Below, one piece after another: positions 48,301-58,000 of a stretch of DNA of 64,000 bases. A program made the position numbers and the translations under genes. Position 1 is the stretch's first letter, and each line of letters starts with the position of its first letter. The notes under the pieces are model-generated. The model ran no database searches. It was not told the origin of the DNA and saw only the letters and a list, made by a program, of their open reading frames with translations. The DNA comes from Cliona cf. orientalis (taxonomy: Eukaryota; Porifera; Demospongiae; Clionaida; Clionaidae): NCBI GenBank assembly GCA_963930775.1, contig OZ005693.1, positions 11,380,525 through 11,444,524 on the forward strand. The letters are read 5' to 3'.

Positions 48301-50016
48301 ACTCGTATGTTTAACTGTGGGGTACCTGAAAAAGTCATTGCGGAAAATTCAGGACACCGAAGCACTAAGGCACTACGATGTTACGAAAGGACCTCCGAGG
48401 ATTTGCAACAGGCTGTCACCAAAGTGATCAACAACCCTACGAATCCCGTCTCCCCAGAATGCATGGCACTCACCTTTCAGCAGTCTACACAGAGTACTAC
48501 TAGTGTAATGCAGCTTAAGGAGATAGCGAGTGAAGACAAGGCTATCACTAAGTCCTCTGGCTTAGCTGCAAATCCAAGTGTTGGAGCATTTTCAGGAAGC
48601 TTCACTAATTGCACAATAAACATTTCTCTCAAGTAGCTCTGTACTGGACTTCTCAATCTACTAACCATGATCTGAACACTTAATTTTAATACTGTCTCAT
48701 GTATATCACTTATCATCTGTGTAATTATGTGTCTAGACTATTGTTTGCATAGTCCAATATTAAAGGGCAAATATAGCACACTTGGGGAAAATATGGCACA
48801 CTTTTGGGGCAAATATAGCACACTTACACACAGTATGGAAAATAAAGCACACTTTTAGCCTTTGATCTTGTATGGCTTCATACAATAAGACATTGTATCA
48901 TATCTCCAATATTATGTTCCGTTTTCATATACTCTGTTATGGAGCTTATTTTGTGTCAAAAATCATGAATTTGATTTTTAGAGTGAAATACAATGTGATC
49001 AGGCAATATCAACTTCAAATTTGATATTCAATTTGATTTTCTGTTCGATTTTCAATACGATCCTCAATTTAATTTTTCATTTGATTTTCTGTTCAACTTT
49101 CGCTTTGACTTTCGATTGTTCACAGTCCATTGTTCTATAACCCAGATCAGGTTCCAATGCTCATTTTCATGAATGTAACGCTGTCTCTCAACAATAATTT
49201 ACTTGCCTGGTGACCTTTATTAGTTTTTATTAGCAAGAATTAACCATGCACTGTGAGGTTCCTATCATTCGATTTGAGAGCAATATTTCACTTCGATTTG
49301 TGCTGCATTGAATGTAATAAAGGTCACCATGCAAGTTAAACATAATTATTGTTGAGAGAGGATTGCACTCTAATGAAAATGACCAATGGAACCTGTTCTG
49401 GGTTATAGAATAATGGAATATGAAACGATTGAAATCAAAGCAAAAATTGAACAGAGAATCAAGTCAAAAAATCAAATTTGAAGATCACATTGTGAGAATC
49501 AAATCGAAAATCAAATGGAAAATCAAATTGAAAATTAAATCGAAAATCAAATCGAAAATCGAATTGAAAATCAAATTGAAAATTGAAGCAAAAGTCAAAA
49601 TTTAAACTATAAACAAACTGAAAACTTTATTTCACAGTTGATATTGCCCGATCACATTATATTTCACATTCTAAATCAAAATTCTGATTTTTGACACAAA
49701 ATAAGCTCCATACTCTGTAGGTTGTGTGTTGTGTGAGTCACTGTGGAGACCCCTGAAGGCAGAGAGCGTCAAGGTACAGTTTGGGTTGATGCACTTGGCC
49801 CGCTAGCTGACTGACTGTGATTTGCAGGTGGCTGGCTGTTTGCTGGTGGTGGTTTCTCTCCTTCATGCCGGGCTCTGGGTTGGCTTCAAGGTCAGATTCA
49901 CAGATTCTATTGTGAAAGCTGTATTACAACTTCTTTTTTGTTGATTCATGTAGTTTCTCTACTTCAGTGCTGTTCAAGGCCCCATCTCTCTCCATGTGAA
50001 CTCAACACTTCATTGA
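45373..50016 (+). CDS. YIPF1/2-like: YIP1-family Golgi membrane protein (YIPF1/2-like), 272 aa
   Basis: Nine exons: 45373-45381, 45445-45487, 45541-45716, 46130-46284, 46343-46532, 46596-46662, 49721-49773, 49828-49890, 49954-50016. The conserved entry SLDYYQSFFDVTTAQV and DLYGPFWLAMTL lead into five hydrophobic segments (for example VIYGYLFLTPFVLWCVLWW and YGYSISIFIPLTFLWLI). YIPF proteins interact with Rab GTPases in ER-Golgi traffic. The first exon (MDE) is the least certain: its donor GTGATC is weak, and an alternative upstream ATG lies at 45098. Intron 6 is 3058 bp because it carries a Crypton-type ORF, a palindrome and a foldback element whose end lies just before exon 7. Confidence 0.82.
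46697..46856. repeat. 160-bp near-perfect palindrome upstream of the recombinase ORF
   Basis: Arms of about 72 bp (GTTAATGCACCGGTGCG...CAATACAGCAC and its complement to GTTAAC) surround a loop GAGGCGAAGCCGA. It is GC-rich with many CpGs and lies 150-300 bp upstream of the tyrosine-recombinase start. It is either a separate MITE or a terminal/regulatory part of that element. Confidence 0.75.
47005..48636 (+). CDS. Crypton-type tyrosine recombinase (DUF3504-like), 543 aa
   Basis: A single uninterrupted frame starting at an ATG in strong context (AAAATGG), inside an intron of the YIPF gene and in the same direction. The C-terminal half has the tyrosine-recombinase signature: an Arg in FVLRGIQEQYDL, then HSLRATAITRMF (HxxR), SGHRSTKALRCYERT (His/Arg box and nucleophile Tyr). 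Upstream sequence (WLCRFVMEARKSDGSCYPP) matches the DUF3504 domain shared by Cryptons and the host ZMYM/QRICH1 proteins they gave rise to. Residues 1-170 are acidic/Ser-rich and unlike a known domain. Cryptons move as DNA by recombinase-mediated integration. The intact tetrad suggests a recent or active copy, or a domesticated gene. Element ends are not identifiable. Confidence 0.8.
   Translation: MDGIDRNVVSPSLFNPAWGDLANFVYNPDFDLGVDADFLPEAVLTSTSKDESIVVEQLQENTELPSAAESTNAGENPSKRLKLSLSREKSCTKLGSASAPGPMQDLTNAHSGSSRFAKPVTSPEREKAAQGVIPSNTEASTQWAVRTYNAWAINRSFVNASEAVPDDLLASHDPQLVCKWLCRFVMEARKSDGSCYPPSSLRSLVCGLNRVLQRNKAPFSVVDKSDHRFRDLIKTLDSLSSDLHRQGVGAVKHSAKVIDPKHEDMFWREGLLGYSSPKVLQRTVFFYVGLNFVLRGIQEQYDLVPLQFTRVPQDRSVYDSSVYYEYVEFVSKNNQHRFKDINMKNKNVRAYALPGNERCIVRLLDTYLAMLPPDCAYFYMRPLEKFPSGSKKCAVTKQRVGINVLKSILSELSEKSGVGVHYTNHSLRATAITRMFNCGVPEKVIAENSGHRSTKALRCYERTSEDLQQAVTKVINNPTNPVSPECMALTFQQSTQSTTSVMQLKEIASEDKAITKSSGLAANPSVGAFSGSFTNCTINISLK
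48765..48865. repeat. Short direct repeats downstream of the recombinase ORF
   Basis: Four imperfect repeats of GGCAAATATAGCACACTT-type sequence directly after the ORF and its AATATTAAAG-rich 3' end. They could mark the 3' region of the Crypton-type element. This is inference from position only. Confidence 0.35.
48938..49710. mobile_element. Foldback element with 8-bp target duplication next to a YIPF exon
   Basis: Arms 48938 to about 49215 and about 49310-49710 are reverse complements, beginning TATGGAGCTTATTTTGTGTC and ending with GACACAAAATAAGCTCCA. The direct repeat TACTCTGT at 48930-48937 and 49711-49718 fits an 8-bp duplication, as in hAT elements. The core has GAAAATCAAATCGAAAATCA-type microrepeats and no ORF. 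The right copy of the duplication is immediately followed by AG and then coding exon 7 of the YIPF gene, so the element now supplies the branch-point region of that intron. Confidence 0.7.
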
Positions 50017-50689
50017 TTTCATTATAATATTATTATTGTGCCATAATACTAATAATTAGTGTGTGGGAGGAGTCACACAGGCCTTGTGCTACCCATCACA
50101 GGGTACAATATTATTACTAGTACTCAACCCAAACACATTCAGTATTACTGGTCTATTATACTATATATGCCCCATCTGAAAATTGGTACCTTGCATGCCA
50201 TGCTATGTGATCGGCATACCTCGGAAACAGTAGATCAGTCACTATGGTAACCATAAGGTGTGTGTGTATAGGGAACAGCTTGGGTGGATGTATACATGTG
50301 TATGGTCTATTAAGTGCTGTATGTGAATAGGGTATATATAAAGGATGCAAATTATCTATATACAGGGGAGTCACTGGCCAGGTGTGGGGAAAAAAACCCA
50401 CGATGTCATGGACAGCCACTCACCCTGGGCCTCTGGAACATGCATGCACCTACGTTTAAATTAGGCCAGACCAATTTAATTTGTTGTTGATTGGATATTA
50501 TGAGGTAAAAATTGGACCGACCAACTGAAAAAAAGCATCAAGTGGGGTGTGGTTATAGAACGCAATCTAAGACAGACTATTGTGACTACTATCTAGGACC
50601 AGGAACTCAAGATAGAATACAAAAACCACTCTACTGTATATAAGCTCCATCAATTTTTTTCTTCTGTTTGCCCAATGCAAAAATTAGAG

Positions 50690-50845
50690 CAAGCGAAGTT
50701 TGTGCAGAATTTGTGCACGACAGCATCCAACAAAATGATAATTCTATGCAGGATAGTGTCCAACAAAATGATAATTCCATGCAGGATAGTGTCCAACAAA
50801 ATGATAATTCTATGCAGGACAGCGTCCAACAAAAAAGTTAAATTT
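50690..50845. repeat. 33-bp tandem repeat, about four units
   Basis: Units CAACAAAATGATAATTCTAT / GCAGGATAGTGTC repeat four times with few changes. Because 33 is a multiple of three, both strands stay open, giving short repeat-derived frames that are not considered genes. Confidence 0.7.
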
Positions 50846-51107
50846 GTTCAGGATAATAAATAACATTGTAGAAATTGCATGCTGAATGATAAACGATCAA
50901 TATGTATGCGCACTGGCCATGGCTGGTGTTATGTTTGTGGCTGCACTTGCAAGAGAGTCTGTTCCAGTCGACCCAATACCTGCACATCATCAAACGTAAG
51001 TGAAATTTAATTATGCCCAGAGCCAATTCTAAACAGCACATGCATGCTACCATATAATTAAATATTCATAGGATTGTACACAAATTGCAATCGAGTTGTA
51101 TTATTAC

Positions 51108-51318
51108 CTAAAAATTTGGCTCTTCTAATTATTCGGCACCCTTTACCGAATGATTGAATATAGTCTCTAATTTTTCGGCAAAGGTCGTCATGCGTATATG
51201 CTATAAACGAGAATGGAAGGCGCACGCAGACAGAATGATGAATATTAATCTCTAAAAATTCGGCGAAGCTAAAGCAATATTATTTTCATGCCGAATTTTT
51301 AGAAGAAATACGGTATAT
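51108..51318. mobile_element. MITE-like element with CTAAAAATT(C/T)GGC ends
   Basis: Terminal inverted sequence CTAAAAATTTGGCTCTTCTA (51108) against TGCCGAATTTTTAGAAGAA (51291-51309), with internal ATTCGGCA-type copies. About 200 bp, non-coding. Confidence 0.5.
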
Positions 51319-52664
51319 AAAATTTAATGCTCTAAACAATTTTTCAAGTGAAACAAGATTTTTGACAGAGCACACTAGCTACAGCTACCATAGCTACTCT
51401 TCATGTATTTGCACATGAACTCACTGTCAGTGAAGAGGGTCTCGTGTTGATCATGCTCCACACAGCTCTCCACTTTCAGTTGCCATAGCGACCGCCACAC
51501 CTCCTTATGACACACCCACTCAGCTCCCATCAGCTCGTCCACATCGTCACAATCATCAATGTACGAGATCTGATAAATGTACATGAGCCAGATATAATGA
51601 CATACACCTCAAGTACTCTACCATTACAAGATCTATAGTAGGATATTATTATAATAAACTAAAAAGAAAAATAACATGCTCCTATATTATATTAATTTCA
51701 CAGGGTTGCATACAGAAGAGTGGGGGGGGGGGGGCACTGGGATACAGCATAAATAATATTATTAAGCAAGAAGACATCGTTTGTAATCACAGCATTATTC
51801 TGTGATATTTACTAGTATACACACACCACAACAGTGCTAGAGTGGAGGCTGGTCTGATCACTGCTGGGAAGAGAGCGAGCTGCACCAAAGTCACCAAGCA
51901 TACCACGCCACTCCACCGTCAGCAGTATGTTGGCACTGCACAATAAAGAATAATACTAAGTCAAATACACACATACATATACAAGTCATACATGTATAAA
52001 TACTAAGATAGGACTTAATTTTTGCACCGCTATGGACGAACATCCTTGCCTTGATAATTACATGTAATTAATTACTCCCTGATGAGGCTATTCTACGATC
52101 AGCTACAGTAAATTCATCCAATAACTTGCCTAAAAACTTTTGGTTGCCAAACATTAATACAGCACAAGTACACAGTGTACACACATGCATACCCTAAAAC
52201 ACTCCCTATACATCCTATTGCGTTTTGCAGATCAGTTGTCTAGGAAAGTTAGGGAATGGCACCTGTCTCTATGACTTGTAGTATAACTGAATTAAGCACT
52301 TGAGAGCCACTGCCTATTTATCCTTTCAATTGGACACAGTATACCACACATGCATCCATCACCTCAAGAACTCTGTGTAGTCTAGTAATTGTGTTAAGCT
52401 ACACCTCCTTCACACACATGGTGGCCACAAGCACTGAATATCATTAACACACTCACATACCCAGTCACAGGGAATGAAGGCACACCAGTATGTACTACAT
52501 CAGAAGTACATTAGTAATGTACTCCCGACTACATGCACCTAGCTAACTACAGTGTACATGTGTATGCATGACATTGTATATATGCTCAAGAGTACACACA
52601 ATGTCGTGATAAACTGCATGAACACTCCTCTACAGACCATTTACATGCATTACAGTTAGTAATC

Positions 52665-53164
52665 AGGGTTTCATTTAGGGGGGGGGGCGGGAGGGGTCAT
52701 TCGCCCCCCCTTGGAAGCTGGCTGCCCCCCCTTGAGAGTAGCCACCATCCATACAGGCAATACATCCACAAGTAAAAGATTTAAACGGTGAAAGTGTCCA
52801 AAGCAGCAATTTTGCTCATTTTTTAACCATAAATTAGCTAAAGCTTCGCGCTACGTGCGGTAGGAGACATATCCCACATCCTTGCAATATTCGACTTGAA
52901 ATAGAGGGGAACCAGTGGATATTACTGACAGACTTTCCCCATCCGAGTGCTCAGAAGCCACCAGAAATAGTCTCAGAGGTTGAAACATTAAAAAATTTTC
53001 CTGGGAGAGCATACCCCCAGACCCCGCTAATACAATAAAGTTAATGAGCAGAACATCATTCTTCACAGATGGAAAAACACTATAGTCTTTGCCCCCCCTT
53101 GACTCTGGAATTGTCGCGTTTGCCCCCCCCCCCCCCCCTTGACGAAAATCCTAAATGAAACCCT
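52665..53164. mobile_element. 500-bp TIR element with poly-C/poly-G tracts
   Basis: The ends AGGGTTTCATTTAGG and CCTAAATGAAACCCT are exact inverted repeats of 15 bp, with GTAATC present at both flanks as a probable target duplication. CCCCCCCTTG motifs recur just inside both ends. The 71-codon minus frame inside has no recognised family. Confidence 0.6.
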
Positions 53165-53651
53165 GGTAATCATAACGATACTAGTATGCACATGATTTTT
53201 ACACTGTGCATAAGTTAGTGCATAGCAGCTCCACTATGACTATGGATGCTCACTCGAGAATGGTACTTTGTTGCATTAGTTCTCGTTTACCATAATACTT
53301 GTGGTCATGGATAAAGGGATAAGTAAACATTTTATTCATGGCCAAAACAAGAGTTACTTGGATACTGTGCAACCATGGCTGGTCTATAAAATGAGAATGA
53401 GGAGACCTCCTCTAATTAAAACACCATGCATGTACACAGCTAAAGAGTACACCAGTTAGAAGAGCAACAACATAGTTAATACTCTCACATGGCAATGTCC
53501 ATTCCAATTTAAATGGGTGCTACCAGGCAAGACTATTTGTTGGTAGTTGCTTAGCAACCAAAGTTTTTATAGGCAATTTGCCGGCTATGGGAAGGGGTTG
53601 GGTCATCATAAAGTAGGCCAATGATGAACAGAGGTCAACTACCAACAAAAT

Positions 53652-53722
53652 AGTTATCTGCCAGTAATTGGGGTGCATTCGACCATGCATCTCATGCACC
53701 CCAATTACTGGCAGATAACTAT
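53652..53722. repeat. Perfect hairpin with about 30-bp arms
   Basis: TAGTTATCTGCCAGTAATTG... and its exact complement ending GGCAGATAACTA surround a loop of about 13 nt. It is a small foldback unit within the kinase-relic intron. Confidence 0.7.
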
Positions 53723-53811
53723 TATATATTGCATACTCTTGGTGTAATATCTTCTAATTATAATTGAAAAAATGCAAAGGGTACCTAAATTATTATAGGG
53801 TGGTGCTCATA

Positions 53812-54490
53812 TAATACGTGACCGGATTTGGGAAACCCTCCGTATGGGATTTTTTCAGAAAATTGAGTTTGATGCATGGTTGAAAAGCTCTAGCATAGAG
53901 CTAACCCGCGTTCAAATCTTAAGCCGATCGCGTGCTTCGTTGTTGAGATACAGCGCTTTGTTTGCGATCGCGCCACACCCCCAATAATTGCGAAATTACG
54001 GTCTAAAGGTATTGCTATGCACGCGCATGGCGTTTCCACATACTACGCGTGACCCAGAAATCAATTAAATGGACCTGGGCGGAGCTGTTCGAAATGAACG
54101 TAAAGATCGAGCAAGAGTTGAATTTCGTTGTTGATAACGACAGCCGATTGTTCTTAGATGCCCTAGAAGCTAAAAAGGTGAGCGAACTACAGTAGTTCAA
54201 TGAATCTAGCTGTATCTAGGTAGAGAATTCTAATTACTGCCCATAGCAACGGGCTCCGTGTACAGTGGCTGTGCTGACTAGGTGGATCAAAATGAAGGCT
54301 TATTTCGCCTTCGTATAGCACAACTAGCCTCCGTAGAAGACGGCAACAGTTAGAAGGGTTGTTTGACATGTATATGACAAAATCTGGACTTTGACAAATT
54401 TCGACCTGAGCTTCTAAAAGCGCACATTGCGCGAATCGCACACGGATCCCATACGGAGGGTTTTCCCAAATCCAGTCACATATTATAATG
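53812..54490. mobile_element. 680-bp TIR element with a possible exon
   Basis: Inverted ends of about 40 bp (GTGACCGGATTTGGG... at 53818, and ...CCCAAATCCAGTCAC at 54463) surround a core. On the plus strand the core holds MNVKIEQELNFVVDNDSR...LEAKK followed by a GTGAGC donor (about 54094-54178). That piece could be a remnant of an encoded protein. No transposase is recognised. Confidence 0.55.
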
Positions 54491-54814
54491 AAGATTGGTA
54501 CAAGATAAAGTTGAGAATTTGAATAGCTGGTCAGAGGAGTAACATCTTAGCTAATTAGCAGGGACACACCACCACAAATTACACATGGTAGTAATATTAT
54601 GCACTCCACTGTACCCTATACACTGCTGTGTGTGTGCATGCAATACCACTCATTGTATTCAGAGTATGCATGGCTTCCTCCAAACCACCAGTGCCTCATC
54701 CCTCCACACCCAGAGACACAGGGGGGTTGACCCCAACCAGTCTTAATTAACAATAAAAAATGCTTCTCTTACTCTCTGTACCCTTAGTGTGCATGGCTGT
54801 AGCTGTCTCTATAG

Positions 54815-54972
54815 ATATTGTAAATCTGTCGTTGTAAAAATATTTTCGTAGTCGATGGGAGCTACGAAAATTAGTAAACATTATTAACGCTAATGCGTTC
54901 ATATGAAAAATTTTTTACACAAAAATTTATAGTACGAAAGTTTCTTTACATGAAAATTTCCAGATCTACGGT
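54815..54972. mobile_element. MITE with ACGAAAATT repeats, copy 2
   Basis: Same orientation and layout as 40851-41003, diverged by point changes and short indels, sharing TATTTTCGTAGTCGATG and GAAAATTTCCAGATCTACGG. Confidence 0.7.
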
Positions 54973-56660
54973 ACATGCGTACCTAGCTACTTTCATCATA
55001 CATGAGGGGCCATATCTCACTATCACCTCAACTCATTCCAGTAGTCCATAATAATTTTATTTGCCTATGAAAATTGTGTGTGCAGGTGTGCACCTTTGTA
55101 CCATGACCAGCCATAAGGGTATTGGGTACTTTCTTTCTTTGATATGCAAATAATCATGGTCACAGACAACCAATTGTGAGGCCCTATGAATAGCAGCACC
55201 AGTAGCTAAACAATCAGCCTAGCAAGTACATGTAGATATACACATAATATCTATTTATTAAAGGCTTCTGAAATGCTCTAGATGTCTACTATAACATCGT
55301 AAAATCTTCTGAAATAATTAGTGGTAGCAGTACCTCACTAAAATTGCAAGTACATGACTATACATACTGCAGACCTTACGATAAATTTTTTTGTATCTAT
55401 GGCCAGTCAAAATGTCTGAAATTTGACCGGACATTTACACCGAATTCCCGGACACCAATGTATATTGTATTATTAATAATTTTTTTCTTCCAACTATATT
55501 ATATCAATGCTGTAGCAGGGCATGCTGTGTAATAATATTACAGTACACTCAGCTCAAGGCATAGAAGACCACCAGCAGATGTACAGCTGCTGAGTCATTG
55601 TGGTCAATATGTAGTTGGTGGGTGCTAGGCCCACCCTAAGCCAGCCTCCAAAAACCATAGTTGACCCAGCCACAGCTACTACAGCGCAGCCTAAGCCAGT
55701 AAACAGGATGCTAGTCAGACATTAGTGCTTGAACTGCACTATTGAATGCTGCATTGATTGAATGAAAGAAAGAGTCTGGATAATAAAGTGAATGTCAGGA
55801 CATGCTGGCTATTTGTCGGAAAATGTCCTATGTCCAACCATTATCATAAGGTCTGATACTGTACATGCATAGTACCTTTTAACGTCTCTGTGTATGACAA
55901 TTTGCTGAGCTCGGCAAAGGTAGGCGAGTGCAGAGTTTGCCATATATAGATAAATAAGGCAGAGACGAGGGAGAACCATCACAACTGTAGCCGAGCACAG
56001 GGAGGAGGTGGGCATGGCTTAAGCTGTAGGAGAGATAAATGTAACTAGTTTACATAACAATTCTTGGAAGTGTACATGAGCTTATGTTCAATAAATCGGT
56101 GAATTGGGCACTAAAATTAATGTGAACCATGTGTTACAGTCGAAATCAACACATTCAATGATGCTATACAACTCTGTTCTTGTGAATAATCAATCAACAT
56201 AGCATTATCAGACGATGGTTACTCGTCAGACAATGGCACATGTTCCAATAGTTTAGTGCTGTTCTCCATGGGAATTCTAGGGTTGGGAAAGGAAGGATAT
56301 ATATCCCTGTACATGTGCTCACCGACATTTTGCAATAACTATTATTGACTCTATTTAGCAGCTACTAACTTTGAGAGAGCCTGTATTTCAGTGACAAAAT
56401 TCTTTGCTCCACAAACTCGAGTTACATAGTACCACCAACCAGCTCCTCCTGCTCATGATAAAACAAAAGCAGACACTGCAGTGAAGTGGCAGCAGCCATA
56501 CTGAGGAGGTGGTTGACAGGACCACCCCCTCCCCCCATGAATACAAATCACACTACCTCACAAGTGTATTGTAGGTCAGACAGTCTCTCTCTCTCTCTCT
56601 CTCTGTCAAGTAACACTGTGAACATAATCTTGGATTCAGAGTATAATGCAGTCAGCTAGG

Positions 56661-57076
56661 GTATAGTGGGTAATTTTCGTGGAAAGTCCGAAAGGCCCTC
56701 AAAATTAATTTTCGTGGTTTTAAATTTCGTGACAGCAACCAGTCTAGGGGTGTGGCACTGCTGCATAAGCAATGCTGTAATCTATACACACTCTCTGATC
56801 TTCTTTGTTACTAAGCCATAGCTACAGATACTTGGACAAAAGGCATGAGATAGAAGAATATTAGTCTCGAAGATGCTATCAGCTGGATGACAGTGGCTAC
56901 TGTTGCTTGATAACACTGGAAAGTGTTGGCCGTGTTGCCACGATGTTTGTGGCCAGACCCATTATCATGGACTCACATAGTACGTACCATATCACAGTAG
57001 GCATTAATTTCGTGGGTGGGAAAATTTCGTGACTGCCAAGTCAACCACGAAAATAACGAAAATTACCCGCCATACT
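56661..57076. mobile_element. MITE-like element with GTATAGTGGGTAATTTTCGT ends
   Basis: The left end GTATAGTGGGTAATTTTCGT is matched by ACGAAAATTACCCGCCATAC at the right end. The subterminal TTTCGTGAC / GTCAACCACGAAAAT is also inverted. About 415 bp, non-coding, within the kinase relic. Confidence 0.6.
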
Positions 57077-58000
57077 GTACCATATTATTACACTACCTCA
57101 GGGCTCTGCAGAATCTCTAAATTACAATAATTATTATAATATTATTATAAACCTCGTAAACGAAAAGTGAGGTTTCATGATCTACATGAAAGTCCAAATC
57201 GCCCAAGGCAGTACTTTGGGCATATACTGTACATTAGCACACTTGTGTACACATGGCCTCAACAATCACGTATGTAGTTTTAAAAGTAGCACCATGCACA
57301 ACTAGCTGATCAAAATAATAACGACAAAGCTTACCCTCTGCTCAATAATGCTGAGCTGGCGCATATGTCTGTCATCATGTAATCGTGGAGATGGTGAACC
57401 AGTGCCTTCCAATTGTGAATAGCACCACTGTCCAGAGACACACACAGACCGGTGAATACAGGCATAGGAAGATCAAGTAAATACGGAGCTGTAGATGAAA
57501 GATCACACTGAATTAATTATGAAAGTCGTGCAGCATCGAACATTCATCAACGAAAGGGAGTAGCTCTACCGTGACCATCATACCATGCGCATACTATGTA
57601 GTCTGTACACATAAATACTTCAAAGTTGCTGGCTACGTACGTACCTCATTCCTTTCGCCTCCAGCTCATGGTCAATAAGTTGTGGGATTAATCGGCAAGA
57701 GTGAAAACATAGTAAACCTCCCAGCTTTCTCTTTCTCAGTCTGCATCACAGCTCAGTGGGGCGTGGGGAATTCTGTAGAGGAGTGGCTCGCCCGCGCATG
57801 CGCTAATTATTATTATTATTCGGGCCCAGTACTAGGATTTTCCGGTTGCTTGTCCGAAAATTTGAATTGTCTGGTACGCATGCGCAATTATACATAGACG
57901 ATATACGGTATGTCAGTAACAGTACCGCCAAATTGCCGCGCGAGACAGGTGATTTTCACTGTGCCACGGACAGCAAGAAGTAACGAAAGCGTCCATCACA

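Larger units (their letters stand above)
51375..57488 (-). pseudogene. Broken IRAK/TKL-like protein kinase gene
   Basis: Minus-strand exon relics: 57335-57488 (death-domain-like start, LPMPVFTGLCVSLDSG), 56370-56448 (N-lobe, VCGAKNFVTEIQALS), 55876-56023 (LSHAHLLPVLGYSCDGS, then in another frame CLIYLYMANSALAYL and VIHRDVK), 51827-51935 (SANILLTVEWRGMLGDFGAAR), 51375-51569 (terminal exon, unrelated acidic tail). Junctions are phase-compatible, and the order HRDVK-SANILL-GDFG proves kinase origin. Damage: one frameshift inside the third exon, loss of about 30 residues between the hinge and helix E, and no exon for the APE motif or C-lobe. No glycine-loop exon was found. Death domain plus kinase suggests an IRAK-type immune kinase, but the death domain is a weak call. 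The 3.9-kb intron holds several transposons. Confidence 0.5.

Noticed and set aside
49420..49605. 61-codon Lys/Ile-rich frame
   Set aside because: Made by AAAATCAAATCG microrepeats in the foldback element arm.
57335..57488. Confident death-domain call for the first kinase-relic exon
   Set aside because: Two frames each carry half of a plausible pattern (NWKALVHHL; GSPSPRLHDD), so the domain is noted only as weak.
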